A DNA stretch of 64,000 bases. Origin: Alteromonas sp. a30. GTDB taxonomy: Bacteria; Pseudomonadota; Gammaproteobacteria; Enterobacterales; Alteromonadaceae. This document shows positions 16,106 through 24,908 of this stretch, piece after piece; within the stretch, counting starts at the first letter, position 1, and every line of letters begins with the position of its first letter. The notes beneath the pieces are model-generated. The model saw only the letters and a program-made list of their open reading frames with translations, searched no databases and was not told the origin of the DNA. The stretch spans positions 218,400 to 282,399 of the forward strand of contig NZ_JABEPE010000004.1 of the NCBI RefSeq assembly GCF_026788005.1, in the 5' to 3' direction. The position numbers were made by a program, and so were the translations under genes.

Positions 16106-17263
16106 ATGTTGCCCAGTTTTGAACGCTATCAGCAAGCAAGTAAATTAAGTTTATCTGTGTTCTTTGGCGGTATCATCGCGCTGTTGTTCGTGCGAGCAGA
16201 TAATTACGTTAGCGATTGGAAGTTCACACATTATCTATTTAATTATGAATATGGCTTCATTAAACGCGGGCTTGTTGGCGAGCTATTCGCTTTCTTTTCT
16301 CCAAACATTCACTTTCAATCCGTGGTCAGTTTTTCGTATTTGCTGGTAATTGCTTTATCTGTAGTATTGGTCGCCATGTGGAGCCAAGTATTTTTCAAAG
16401 ATCGAAGCAAGGCCGCTTTGTTGTTGGCTTTGATTGCCATTGTCAGTCCATTTACTATTCAACATTTGGTATACGACTTAGGCCGCTTTGATGCCATCAC
16501 TGCACTGCTTGCTTTAGCAACAATCGGTGCCATTAAGAACACAAAAGGCCCTTCACAATTTCTTCTGGTTAACCTTCTGCTTTCTACCTCATTACTTGTG
16601 CATGAAGCCGCTTTCTTTATGTTTTTCCCGCTGATCTTTGCCTACTGGTTATGGGTTGAGGAAAACAACGCCATCATCAGCAAAGTCGTTTCATTCATTT
16701 GGGTATTGGGTCTCACCTTCTATATCTCAACACAAGGTTTAATGACTCAACTATCACTCTCTGAACATCTGGCCATTTTACAAAAAACCTATGGTAATAG
16801 CGTTGTCGAGTCTTCGCTTAAGGTGTTGTACAAAGGGGGATTAATAGAAAATATTAAAATGACGTTAGCCAATACAGTGAGACCTTGGAACCTTATTCAT
16901 CACGGTATTATGTTTGTATTGTTAGCGCCACAATTCTATTTACTCTTTAAGATCATTAAAGAAAATAAGAATAAATTGAGCATTAATGCCAATCTGCTGT
17001 TACTTGCTTCTCTTTCGCCCCTTGCTCTGTATCCGCTTGGGCATGATCATTTTCGTTGGTGGTCGTTGGCAATCACCAATGTCTTTGTTGTACTTTTCCT
17101 CTTGATGCAACAGCCTCAATTTAAAGAACAAACACTCAGCATTATTTCAAAGCATTCAAGGCTTGTGTATTTCATTATTGTTTCCAGCGTAGTGCTTGGT
17201 CCAATAGGTATTACGAGTAGCTTTGACAGTGTCGTGGATATGGGGCGCTGGCTGTTAAAATAA
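16106..17263 (+). CDS. Polytopic membrane protein, possible glycosyltransferase or polymer export partner
   Basis: A 385-residue protein with about ten membrane helices. The first loop has FTHYLFNYEYGFIKRGLVGE near residues 38-57, a block seen in multi-pass glycosyltransferase-like proteins of surface-glycan loci. YDLGRFDAIT near residue 125 and HEAAFFMFFP near 170 are further conserved-looking polar spots. It starts 37 bases after the preceding gene and ends at a terminator. It probably acts with the previous protein in placing the sugar on a periplasmic acceptor. The specific family is not certain. Confidence 0.7.
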   Translation: MLPSFERYQQASKLSLSVFFGGIIALLFVRADNYVSDWKFTHYLFNYEYGFIKRGLVGELFAFFSPNIHFQSVVSFSYLLVIALSVVLVAMWSQVFFKDRSKAALLLALIAIVSPFTIQHLVYDLGRFDAITALLALATIGAIKNTKGPSQFLLVNLLLSTSLLVHEAAFFMFFPLIFAYWLWVEENNAIISKVVSFIWVLGLTFYISTQGLMTQLSLSEHLAILQKTYGNSVVESSLKVLYKGGLIENIKMTLANTVRPWNLIHHGIMFVLLAPQFYLLFKIIKENKNKLSINANLLLLASLSPLALYPLGHDHFRWWSLAITNVFVVLFLLMQQPQFKEQTLSIISKHSRLVYFIIVSSVVLGPIGITSSFDSVVDMGRWLLK

Positions 17264-17278
17264 GGTGTGTGCGATAGC

Positions 17279-17315
17279 TAAAAAGGCAACTTATCTTGAG
17301 ATGAGTAGCCTTTTC
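17279..17315. terminator. Bidirectional terminator
   Basis: AAAAGGC and GCCTTTT close an imperfect long stem (AACTTATC against GATGAGTA) with A-run and T-run flanks, between the convergent polyprenyl-arabinose operon and the MarR gene. Confidence 0.75.
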
Positions 17316-17327
17316 GTAAAGATTCCA

Positions 17328-17813
17328 TTAACTCTCTGGTTTAGTATCAATTAACTCGCCGACTTCAAGGAAAGGTGATACATCGATGTTTTCGGCATCC
17401 ATCATGTGCGCTAAGCGCTGCATCGTGGCAACCATCTGACTTTGTTCCCACTCTTCGAGTTTAGAGAACCGGTTGGTGAAGTGCTCCTGAAATGGCATAG
17501 GCGCAGTTTGCAACATTTCTTGGCCTTGGTCAGTGAGAAAGACGCCAACACGACGCTTATCCTCTGTACTTCTGATCCTTTGAACAACATTGCGCGCTTC
17601 AAGTCTATCGAGAATGTTAGTAACCGTTGCTGGGCTCAAATTTATATTGTTCGCAATTTGACGAACCATGACCCCCGGTTCTTGCCCAACAAAACGCAAC
17701 ACAAGCAACTGCGGGCCAGTTAAACCAATACTTTTGTTCAATTGTTTAGAACGTAAGTCGATTGCCCGAATAACGCGACGCAATGCAATCAACAACTCTT
17801 CATCTTTATGCAT
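17328..17813 (-). CDS. MarR-family transcription regulator
   Basis: A 161-residue regulator. I chose the ATG at 17813 because a TTG at 17849 would abut the upstream stop codon. The winged helix-turn-helix is clear: GLTGPQLLVLRFV, then MVRQIANNINLSPATVTNILDRLEARNVVQR and the wing STEDKRRVGVFLTDQG. It lies just downstream of, and on the same strand as, the BCCT transporter, so the two are probably one transcription unit. It may control that transporter or the divergent TonB receptor; the effector is unknown. Confidence 0.93.
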   Translation of the reverse strand: MHKDEELLIALRRVIRAIDLRSKQLNKSIGLTGPQLLVLRFVGQEPGVMVRQIANNINLSPATVTNILDRLEARNVVQRIRSTEDKRRVGVFLTDQGQEMLQTAPMPFQEHFTNRFSKLEEWEQSQMVATMQRLAHMMDAENIDVSPFLEVGELIDTKPES

Positions 17814-17849
17814 AAAAAACTCTTTGTTTTGAGCTAAGGTCAGCTCCAA

Positions 17850-19820
17850 TTACCGCAACAAATGTAGGAAGTGCATATGTTTATGATACTGATCAATGAC
17901 ATCATTAATAACTGCCAACTTCGACCATCCCATAATATCGTAGTCTTGCCCGCCTTCCTGGAGGTGCACTTCGGCGCGATAATATGATTGTTCATCATCA
18001 GTGTCTATGTCATCTTGCTCAGGTGCTGCAAATTCAGGTTGAATATGCTTGCGACGATGCACCCCATAGACAAAGTCATGCTCATCTCCCATACGCACAA
18101 TCAACTCAACACCTCTATCAACTCGCTTAACCTCCGACTCGATTTGATTTTGGCTAAACTCGTCAACAACTGAATTCAAAGCCGGTGTTACGATCTTTTC
18201 GATATACCGCTCAACTGAGCTTCTATTAGGGAAATCAACGATATTTTGCAACCGTTCACGCCAACCTTCAGAATGGACTGTGGGGTGCATTGGCACCGCA
18301 TTCATTTGTAAGCTTTCTCTCTTGTATCCTTCCACCCTCAAGGCTTTAATTAACCCAAATAAGGCAATCAGTAAGATAATGGCAAAAGGCAACGCGGAAG
18401 CAATCGTCATGGTTTGCAACGCATTTAGTCCTCCTGCGGTCATCAAAATAATCGCCACTACGCCGACAGCAACGGCCCAATAAATCCGCTGCCAAAGGGG
18501 GGTGTTGTTATGGCCGTTTGAGCACAACATATCAACGACCATGGCGCCAGAATCACATGAAGTCACAAAGAAAATGACTACCATCGCCACGGCAATACCA
18601 GACAACACTTGTGAAAATGGGAAATGTTCGAGGAACACAAACAACGCGACCGATGTATTATCATTCACCATACTCGCTAAGTTTGTTTGGTCCTGATTGA
18701 GCACCAAATCAATAGCGGAGTTACCGAAAACGGTCATCCAAAACAGCGTAAATGCAGAAGGAATTAGCAATACGCCTAACACAAATTCGCGAATGGTGCG
18801 CCCTCTAGAGATACGCGCAATAAACAAGCCAACAAAAGGCGCCCATGCGATCCACCAGCCCCAATAGAAAATAGTCCAACCACCAATCCAATCCGTTTTC
18901 TCATACGCAAATAAATTGAATGTGTTACGGACAATATCGGATAAATACGCCCCCGTATTCTGCAAGTAGGCTTTCAGGAGGAAAACGGTTGGTCCAAGCA
19001 CCAAAATAAACACAAGCAAAGCCACTGCTAGAATCATATTTGCTTCGGATAAACGACGGATGCCTTTATCTAAGCCCGACATAACCGACACCACCGCAAT
19101 CGCAATCACACCAATCATTAATAAAACTTGATTAGTGTTGTTCACTTCAATGGCAAATAAGTGCGCTAATCCCGAATTAATTTGCGATGCCCCAATCCCC
19201 AAAGACGTTGCCACACCAAAGATGGTGGACGTAACAGCGAAAATATCCACGGCATGACCAATCCAGCCATAAATTCTATCGCCAATGAGTGGGTATAGAG
19301 CAGAACGGAGCGTTAACGGCAACCCATGTCTAAAGCAAAAATACGCCATGACCAACGCAACTACTGCGTAAATAGCCCAAGCATGAAAGCCCCAATGGAA
19401 GAATGTTGTTTTAAGCGCCTCCCTTGCGGCATCTAACGTTTGAGGGTCGGCCGATGGCGGAGTGAGAAAATGCATTAACGGTTCTGCCACACCAAAGAAC
19501 ATCAAACCGATGCCCATGCCAGCAGCAAACAACATAGAAAGCCAAGTCAGCAAGGAATAATCAGGTGTAGCATGATCAGGCCCTAACCGCACCTCGCCAT
19601 ATTTTGAAAACCCAAGGTACACAACAAACAACAAGATAACGGCAACACTCAATACATAGAACCAACTTCCGTTTGTTACAATTAGTTCTTGCGCTTGATT
19701 AAAGATGGATTCGGCTAAACTCGGCATAAAAAAAGCAAAAGCGAGTAAAAGCGCAATGAGAATGGAAGATGGATAAAAAACGCGAGGATTTAATGATTGA
19801 ACCGTATTATTCGTCTGCAC
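17850..19820 (-). CDS. BCCT-family betaine/choline/carnitine transporter
   Basis: A 656-residue inner-membrane carrier with twelve helices. The family signature in helix 8 is visible as GGWTIFYWGWWIAWAPFVGL, followed by FIARISRGRTIREF. MFFGVAEPL and FFHWGFHAWAIYA are further BCCT blocks. A hydrophilic C-terminus of about 140 residues, rich in acidic residues, may sense osmolarity as in BetT/BetP relatives. The start is a GTG at 19820 with AAGG upstream. The family imports quaternary ammonium osmolytes with Na+ or H+; the exact substrate is not readable. Confidence 0.94.
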   Translation of the reverse strand: MQTNNTVQSLNPRVFYPSSILIALLLAFAFFMPSLAESIFNQAQELIVTNGSWFYVLSVAVILLFVVYLGFSKYGEVRLGPDHATPDYSLLTWLSMLFAAGMGIGLMFFGVAEPLMHFLTPPSADPQTLDAAREALKTTFFHWGFHAWAIYAVVALVMAYFCFRHGLPLTLRSALYPLIGDRIYGWIGHAVDIFAVTSTIFGVATSLGIGASQINSGLAHLFAIEVNNTNQVLLMIGVIAIAVVSVMSGLDKGIRRLSEANMILAVALLVFILVLGPTVFLLKAYLQNTGAYLSDIVRNTFNLFAYEKTDWIGGWTIFYWGWWIAWAPFVGLFIARISRGRTIREFVLGVLLIPSAFTLFWMTVFGNSAIDLVLNQDQTNLASMVNDNTSVALFVFLEHFPFSQVLSGIAVAMVVIFFVTSCDSGAMVVDMLCSNGHNNTPLWQRIYWAVAVGVVAIILMTAGGLNALQTMTIASALPFAIILLIALFGLIKALRVEGYKRESLQMNAVPMHPTVHSEGWRERLQNIVDFPNRSSVERYIEKIVTPALNSVVDEFSQNQIESEVKRVDRGVELIVRMGDEHDFVYGVHRRKHIQPEFAAPEQDDIDTDDEQSYYRAEVHLQEGGQDYDIMGWSKLAVINDVIDQYHKHMHFLHLLR

Positions 19821-20131
19821 AACTGAGCCTTAAGTTAGAAAAAATCATATTGCATTCTCATCAATAGCAAACTACCAGATGGGTGCTTTTTAAACCAGAA
19901 ATAAACACTACACTAATATTTCGAATACAAATCTTAATTTGCAAACAACCCCCCATTTAATTGGGACAATCCTTTTAGATTTGGGTTTCATGCTAAATTT
20001 AACCGAATCATTATAGTTCGAGTTGAATCAAATTTGAACTTTCTTCTCGTTGCTATATGATCTAACAAAAAATATTTAGCTCAACATTTTTAATTTCTGA
20101 ACATTTTTGGATCACATAGGCAATTAGTATC
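19821..20131. other. Divergent promoter region, BCCT transporter / TonB receptor
   Basis: About 310 AT-rich bases. Near 20012-20040 an imperfect inverted motif (AGTTC ... GAACT) could be a regulator site, for example for the nearby MarR protein, but the arms are only five bases. No RNA gene or mobile element is seen. Confidence 0.35.
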
Positions 20132-22774
20132 ATGAGAAAAACCAAACTCAGTTGCGCGATAGTTGCAGCACTGACGGCTGGCTACCTACATGCAGATGAA
20201 GGCGGCAAAGCCAAAATTGAAACAATAGAAGTAACAGCAACAAAACGCACACAATCCATTCAGGATGTCCCCGTTTCTGTTACCGCTCTTAACGGAGAAG
20301 CACTTGAAAACCTCGGTGTAGATAACTTTCAAGACTACGTAGAGTTTCTACCCAATGTGGTTTTCCAAGGTACTGGCCCTGGACAAAATGAAATCTACAT
20401 TCGTGGTGCAGCAACCACTCAAAGTAACATCGCCCTCTCTTCCGTTCAGGCACTGCAACCTTCTGTCGCCTTTTACCTTGATGAGCAACCCGTCTCCATG
20501 TCAGGCAGAAACCTTGATGTGTACGCAACCGATGTTCAACGTGTAGAGGTACTTCCCGGACCACAAGGCACTCTTTTCGGCGCTAGCTCTCAGGCAGGCA
20601 CCGTCAGAATGATCACCAACAAACCAGATCATAGTGGTTTTAGTGCAGGGTTTGATACTAACTTAGGCTTCACTCGAGGCGGAGAAATGAGTAACTCCGT
20701 TGAAGCATACGTTAATGCCGCGTTAACTGACGATGTTGCTGTGCGCTTGGCGGTATACAACGACGATCAAGGTGGGTGGATCGATAACACTCTAAATGTG
20801 CCCGGTGAAGGCGGCTACATTGGTAGCGCTCTCGTCATTGACCGCATTTCAGGTGGCCCACTGTCTGACCCTGAAAACACGCCAGTTGACTCTCCAGTTA
20901 ACGCATCTTTGGTAGAAGAAGACTTTAACGACGCAAGTTACACAGGCGCTCGCTTAGGCTTGTCGTATCACATCAATGAAGACTGGTCTTTACTGGTTCA
21001 ACATACCGAACAAGCTTTAGAAACTGAGGGCGTATTCGCTTACGATCCAACATTAGAAGGTCGTAGCTCAACAAACCGCTTTGTTCCTGAAGAAAACAAC
21101 GACGATTTCGGCCTTACCACTTGGACGCTCGAAGGGCGTTTGAAGCAATTAGAAATCGTTTATACCGGCGGTTATCTTGATAGAGAAATTGATTCTTTAG
21201 TTGATTACACAGGCTACACCAACGGTGGTCTATTCGCAGCGTACTACGTGTGTAACCACTATGAAGCTGAAACACCAGCCGATGAACGTTGTCTGGACCC
21301 AACTAAATACTATAAAGAAGAAACCAGTAGCACTCGTTTAACCCACGAACTACGCGTAAACACACCTGCTGAGAACCGCTGGCGTATTACCGCAGGTGTT
21401 TTCTTCGATGAACAAGACATCGATACCATTGGTCGTTTCCAACTAGGTAACACCGACTTAAGCTTCTTCTCTGATTTACAACGCACATTAGTGGGTACCG
21501 ACGGAATCAATAGCGATGGCGGCCCATTTGAGTCAGACGTTAGCTTCGTTAACGACGTTAAACATGGCGCAGATCAAATTGCCGTATTCGGTCAGTTAGA
21601 ATACGACATTACCGATACAGTGACCGCTAGCTTTGGCGCACGTTGGTACGAAATTGAAGACTCCTACAAAGGTTCAACAACGACTGTAGATGTATCACGT
21701 CGTCTGCGCGCGTTCGCGACACTCGACCCCGAAGAACTTATTGCCGTAGGCGAAGATCCAGAAGCCATTATGGCGGCGGTAGAAAGCGGTCAACTTCAAG
21801 TCGACTTATTGAATGATGACGGCACGTTAACGGTAGATGACACCATTATCAAAGCTTCTCTTGACTGGAAAGTAACCGATGACATCCTACTTTTCGCTAG
21901 CTATTCAGAAGGTTTCCGTCCCCCCGTTACCAACCGTGTAGGTGGTGGATTAGCCACCAATCAAAGTGGTGCCTTTGAAGGCTTCCGTATTCCGGTGTAC
22001 TCACTTACCGATACATTAGAAAACTACGAGCTTGGCCTAAAAGGTGACTTCCTTGACGGCATTCTTCGCGTTAACGCCACGGCTTACTATTCAGAAATCG
22101 AAGATCTGCAAACATCTCGTTTTGACCCAACCAATATCAGTTTCTTAGTTTTCACCGACAACGTTGGTGATGCCGAGATTAAAGGGTTAGACGCAGACAT
22201 CACATGGTTAGCAACAGATAACCTAGTGATTGATGCATCATTCAGTTTCCTAGATACCGAGCTAACTCGTATCAATACTGAACTTGATGGTATTGCAGCT
22301 GGCGTAGGTGCAGAACTTCCTTATTCTGCGGATTTCTCTGGCAACATTCGAGCACGTTACTACTACGAACTTGAGAATGGCTTCACTGGCTATGTAAATG
22401 CGTCTATTTCCTACACAGGAGACAGACTAGCAGGCATGAATATGGATGCTTACGTACTTGAAGACACAACTCGCTTAGTGTTTGGCACTGGCAGCGGGTT
22501 AAGTATTCAAGATGAAGCAGCGGTATATCAAGGCGTTACTTATACCGATAGTAACGGCGAAGTCTTCCGTGGTGGTCGCTATGTTCAAGAAGGCTACGCG
22601 ATTGGTAACTTAGCCTTTGGTATTTCTGGGGACGAATGGAAAGCGGAGCTTTACATTGATAACGTCACCGACAGAAATGCTATCTTGTACATAGACACAC
22701 AACAATTTACACCTAAAGTTGTGACAAACCGTCCACGTACTGTTGGCGTTAGATTCTCTTACGACTTCTACTAA
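20132..22774 (+). CDS. TonB-dependent outer-membrane receptor
   Basis: An 880-residue receptor. The signal peptide covers about the first 21 residues (cleavage after YLHA). A TonB-box-like ETIEVTATKR follows, then the plug domain (SIQDVPVSVTALNGEAL, RVEVLPGPQGTLFGASSQAG, GTVRMITNKP), and a barrel ending in the aromatic FSYDFY. It imports a ligand across the outer membrane with TonB energy. The plug is the type common in large marine gammaproteobacterial TBDR families, in which substrate cannot be guessed without context. The next gene, a TPR-sulfotransferase, is separated by a terminator. Confidence 0.96.
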   Translation: MRKTKLSCAIVAALTAGYLHADEGGKAKIETIEVTATKRTQSIQDVPVSVTALNGEALENLGVDNFQDYVEFLPNVVFQGTGPGQNEIYIRGAATTQSNIALSSVQALQPSVAFYLDEQPVSMSGRNLDVYATDVQRVEVLPGPQGTLFGASSQAGTVRMITNKPDHSGFSAGFDTNLGFTRGGEMSNSVEAYVNAALTDDVAVRLAVYNDDQGGWIDNTLNVPGEGGYIGSALVIDRISGGPLSDPENTPVDSPVNASLVEEDFNDASYTGARLGLSYHINEDWSLLVQHTEQALETEGVFAYDPTLEGRSSTNRFVPEENNDDFGLTTWTLEGRLKQLEIVYTGGYLDREIDSLVDYTGYTNGGLFAAYYVCNHYEAETPADERCLDPTKYYKEETSSTRLTHELRVNTPAENRWRITAGVFFDEQDIDTIGRFQLGNTDLSFFSDLQRTLVGTDGINSDGGPFESDVSFVNDVKHGADQIAVFGQLEYDITDTVTASFGARWYEIEDSYKGSTTTVDVSRRLRAFATLDPEELIAVGEDPEAIMAAVESGQLQVDLLNDDGTLTVDDTIIKASLDWKVTDDILLFASYSEGFRPPVTNRVGGGLATNQSGAFEGFRIPVYSLTDTLENYELGLKGDFLDGILRVNATAYYSEIEDLQTSRFDPTNISFLVFTDNVGDAEIKGLDADITWLATDNLVIDASFSFLDTELTRINTELDGIAAGVGAELPYSADFSGNIRARYYYELENGFTGYVNASISYTGDRLAGMNMDAYVLEDTTRLVFGTGSGLSIQDEAAVYQGVTYTDSNGEVFRGGRYVQEGYAIGNLAFGISGDEWKAELYIDNVTDRNAILYIDTQQFTPKVVTNRPRTVGVRFSYDFY

Positions 22775-22782
22775 CGTTAACA

Positions 22783-22819
22783 CGATAAGCAGGTTTCCCA
22801 CCTGCTTATCGCTTTTTTC
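22783..22819 (+). terminator. Intrinsic terminator of the TonB receptor gene
   Basis: CGATAAGCAGGT pairs perfectly with ACCTGCTTATCG around a five-base loop and is followed by C and six T. Confidence 0.92.
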
Positions 22820-22872
22820 CGTCAGCAAAAACTGGCACATTACAGCTAATCTTTTCCTTCGTCTTTGAAACC

Positions 22873-24822
22873 ATGATCCAAGATATAAAGCAGGCCATTA
22901 CACAAGGTCGCTACTCACAAGCCGTTGAGTTAGCGAACAATGCACTTTCACAAGCGCTCGACGAAAAACAGCGAATAGACATTCATTATATGTTGGTCGT
23001 TGCACATCGACTAAGCAAACAACTCGATGCTGCGCTTAAAAGCAGTGAACAGCTCACCCAACTTGCCCCAAATCATGGAAGAAACTTTCAAGAGCAAGGG
23101 CATATTCATCTGGCACAAGGAAACAAAAAACAAGCAGCAATCGCATTCTATAAAGCCGTTCAACTTAACCCAACTCTAATTGTAAGTTGGCGAGCATTAA
23201 AAACCTTATACCAAGAAACAGGCAACACACAGGCTGTATCACTCGCTGAAGCACAACTGAGTTACCTTGAGAACTTACCAAGAGCTATTGTTGGCGCACG
23301 TGACTTAATGCACGAAGGCGACCTCATTCAAGCCGATCAAGTTTGCCGCCAGTTCCTACAACAAGAAAAACATCACGCAGAAGGACTGTTTCTATTAGCC
23401 GAAATTGGCATTCAAATGAAAGTTTATAGCGAAGCTGAGTTTTTACTAGAAAGCTGTCTAGAACTTTACCCAGAGCACCAAGGCGCAGGCTTAGCTCACT
23501 TAAAACTATTGTCGAAAATGGGAAAATTCGAACAAGCTCGGCAATTAGCTGAGAAGCTACTAAAATTGAACCCCAATAATCCGGCTGTTATTACTGCAAA
23601 AGCCTCATCGCTCGTTGGCATAGGTGAAATTGATCAGGCTATCGACATTTACCAGCAATTACTTGCTGAGCAAGATGACCAACCCGGCGTACACTTGCTT
23701 CTTGGTCATGCGTTAAAGGCACAAGGAAACTTCACTGATGCCATTGTTTCTTATCAAAACGCTTACCGTTTCAAACCCGACTTCGGAGACGCGTACTGGA
23801 GCTTAGCCAACACAAAAACCTACCGTTTTACTGACGAAGAAATCGCAACGATGAGCAAGTGGGTTGAAGCCTCAGAAATACAAACCGAAGACAAGATCCA
23901 CATGTTGTTTGCTTTAGGAAAGGCACAAGAAGATAGGAAAAACTTCGACGCATCATTCAACGCCTATGAAAAAGGCAACGCCCTCAAACAACAAACATTA
24001 GGCTACGACCCCATATTTATTGAAAAGCAAGTTGATGCACAAATTCAACAATGCACAGCGGCGTTATTCAATAAGTTTGAGAAGGCTGGTTGTACCCGCC
24101 CAGATCCCATTTTTATCGTTGGCCTACCGCGAGCAGGTTCAACCCTTCTCGAACAAATTCTGGCGTCCCACTCACAAGTAGATGGCACCATGGAGCTGCA
24201 TAATATCCTTGGTTTAGTTTCACGCTTAAGAGGCCATAAAAACCAATATCCCGAAGTCTTGCATCAACTCGACGCCAACTACTTCGCCCGTTTTGGCGAG
24301 CAGTTCCTCGAAGAAACACAGATTTACCGCAAACAAGCACCGTTGTTTATCGACAAAATGCCCAATAATTTCTTGCATATCGGGCTGATTAAACTCATTT
24401 TGCCGAAGGCTAAAATCATTGATGCTAGGCGCGACCCGATGGCTTGCTGTTTTAGTGGTTTTAAACAGCTTTTTGGAGAAGGCCAAGAGTTCAGTTATAG
24501 TCTTGAAAATATTGGACGATATTACCAAGCCTATTTAAAACTCATGCAGCACTGGGATGAAGTGTTACCCGGAGCAGTATTGCGCGTACAACACGAAGAT
24601 GTCGTGAACGATTTAGAAACACAAGTCCGAAGAATACTCGACTATTGCGACCTCCCATTCGAGCAAGCTTGCTTAGATTTTCACAAAACCAAACGAACCA
24701 TTAAAACGCCGAGTTCAGAGCAAGTGCGGCAGCCTATTTATCGCTCTGGATTAGAGCAGTGGAAACACTTTGAAGCGCACCTTTCCCCATTAAAAGAGGC
24801 GTTAACCCACACCACTCCCTAA
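22873..24822 (+). CDS. TPR-repeat sulfotransferase
   Basis: A 649-residue cytoplasmic protein. About 380 N-terminal residues form tandem tetratricopeptide repeats (for example AIAFYKAVQLNPTLIVSWRAL and DAIVSYQNAYRFKPDFGDAY). The C-terminal domain is a PAPS-dependent sulfotransferase: FIVGLPRAGSTLLEQIL near residues 414-430 is the 5'-phosphosulfate loop, and RRDPMACCFSGFKQLF holds the 3'-phosphate-binding Arg/Ser region. Such fusions are frequent in marine bacteria. Their acceptors are largely unknown; they could be glycans or proteins. The ribosome site is weak. Confidence 0.92.
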   Translation: MIQDIKQAITQGRYSQAVELANNALSQALDEKQRIDIHYMLVVAHRLSKQLDAALKSSEQLTQLAPNHGRNFQEQGHIHLAQGNKKQAAIAFYKAVQLNPTLIVSWRALKTLYQETGNTQAVSLAEAQLSYLENLPRAIVGARDLMHEGDLIQADQVCRQFLQQEKHHAEGLFLLAEIGIQMKVYSEAEFLLESCLELYPEHQGAGLAHLKLLSKMGKFEQARQLAEKLLKLNPNNPAVITAKASSLVGIGEIDQAIDIYQQLLAEQDDQPGVHLLLGHALKAQGNFTDAIVSYQNAYRFKPDFGDAYWSLANTKTYRFTDEEIATMSKWVEASEIQTEDKIHMLFALGKAQEDRKNFDASFNAYEKGNALKQQTLGYDPIFIEKQVDAQIQQCTAALFNKFEKAGCTRPDPIFIVGLPRAGSTLLEQILASHSQVDGTMELHNILGLVSRLRGHKNQYPEVLHQLDANYFARFGEQFLEETQIYRKQAPLFIDKMPNNFLHIGLIKLILPKAKIIDARRDPMACCFSGFKQLFGEGQEFSYSLENIGRYYQAYLKLMQHWDEVLPGAVLRVQHEDVVNDLETQVRRILDYCDLPFEQACLDFHKTKRTIKTPSSEQVRQPIYRSGLEQWKHFEAHLSPLKEALTHTTP

Positions 24823-24853
24823 GCAATAACAACAAACTCAATAACCGAGCAAT

Positions 24854-24878
24854 AAAAAAGGCGCTTTAAGCGCCTTTC
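24854..24878. terminator. Bidirectional terminator
   Basis: AAAAGGCGCTT and AAGCGCCTTT form a GC-rich stem between the convergent sulfotransferase and secreted-protein genes. Confidence 0.85.
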
Positions 24879-24908
24879 TAATAACGTGACTACGTAAAAT
24901 CCGTTGTC

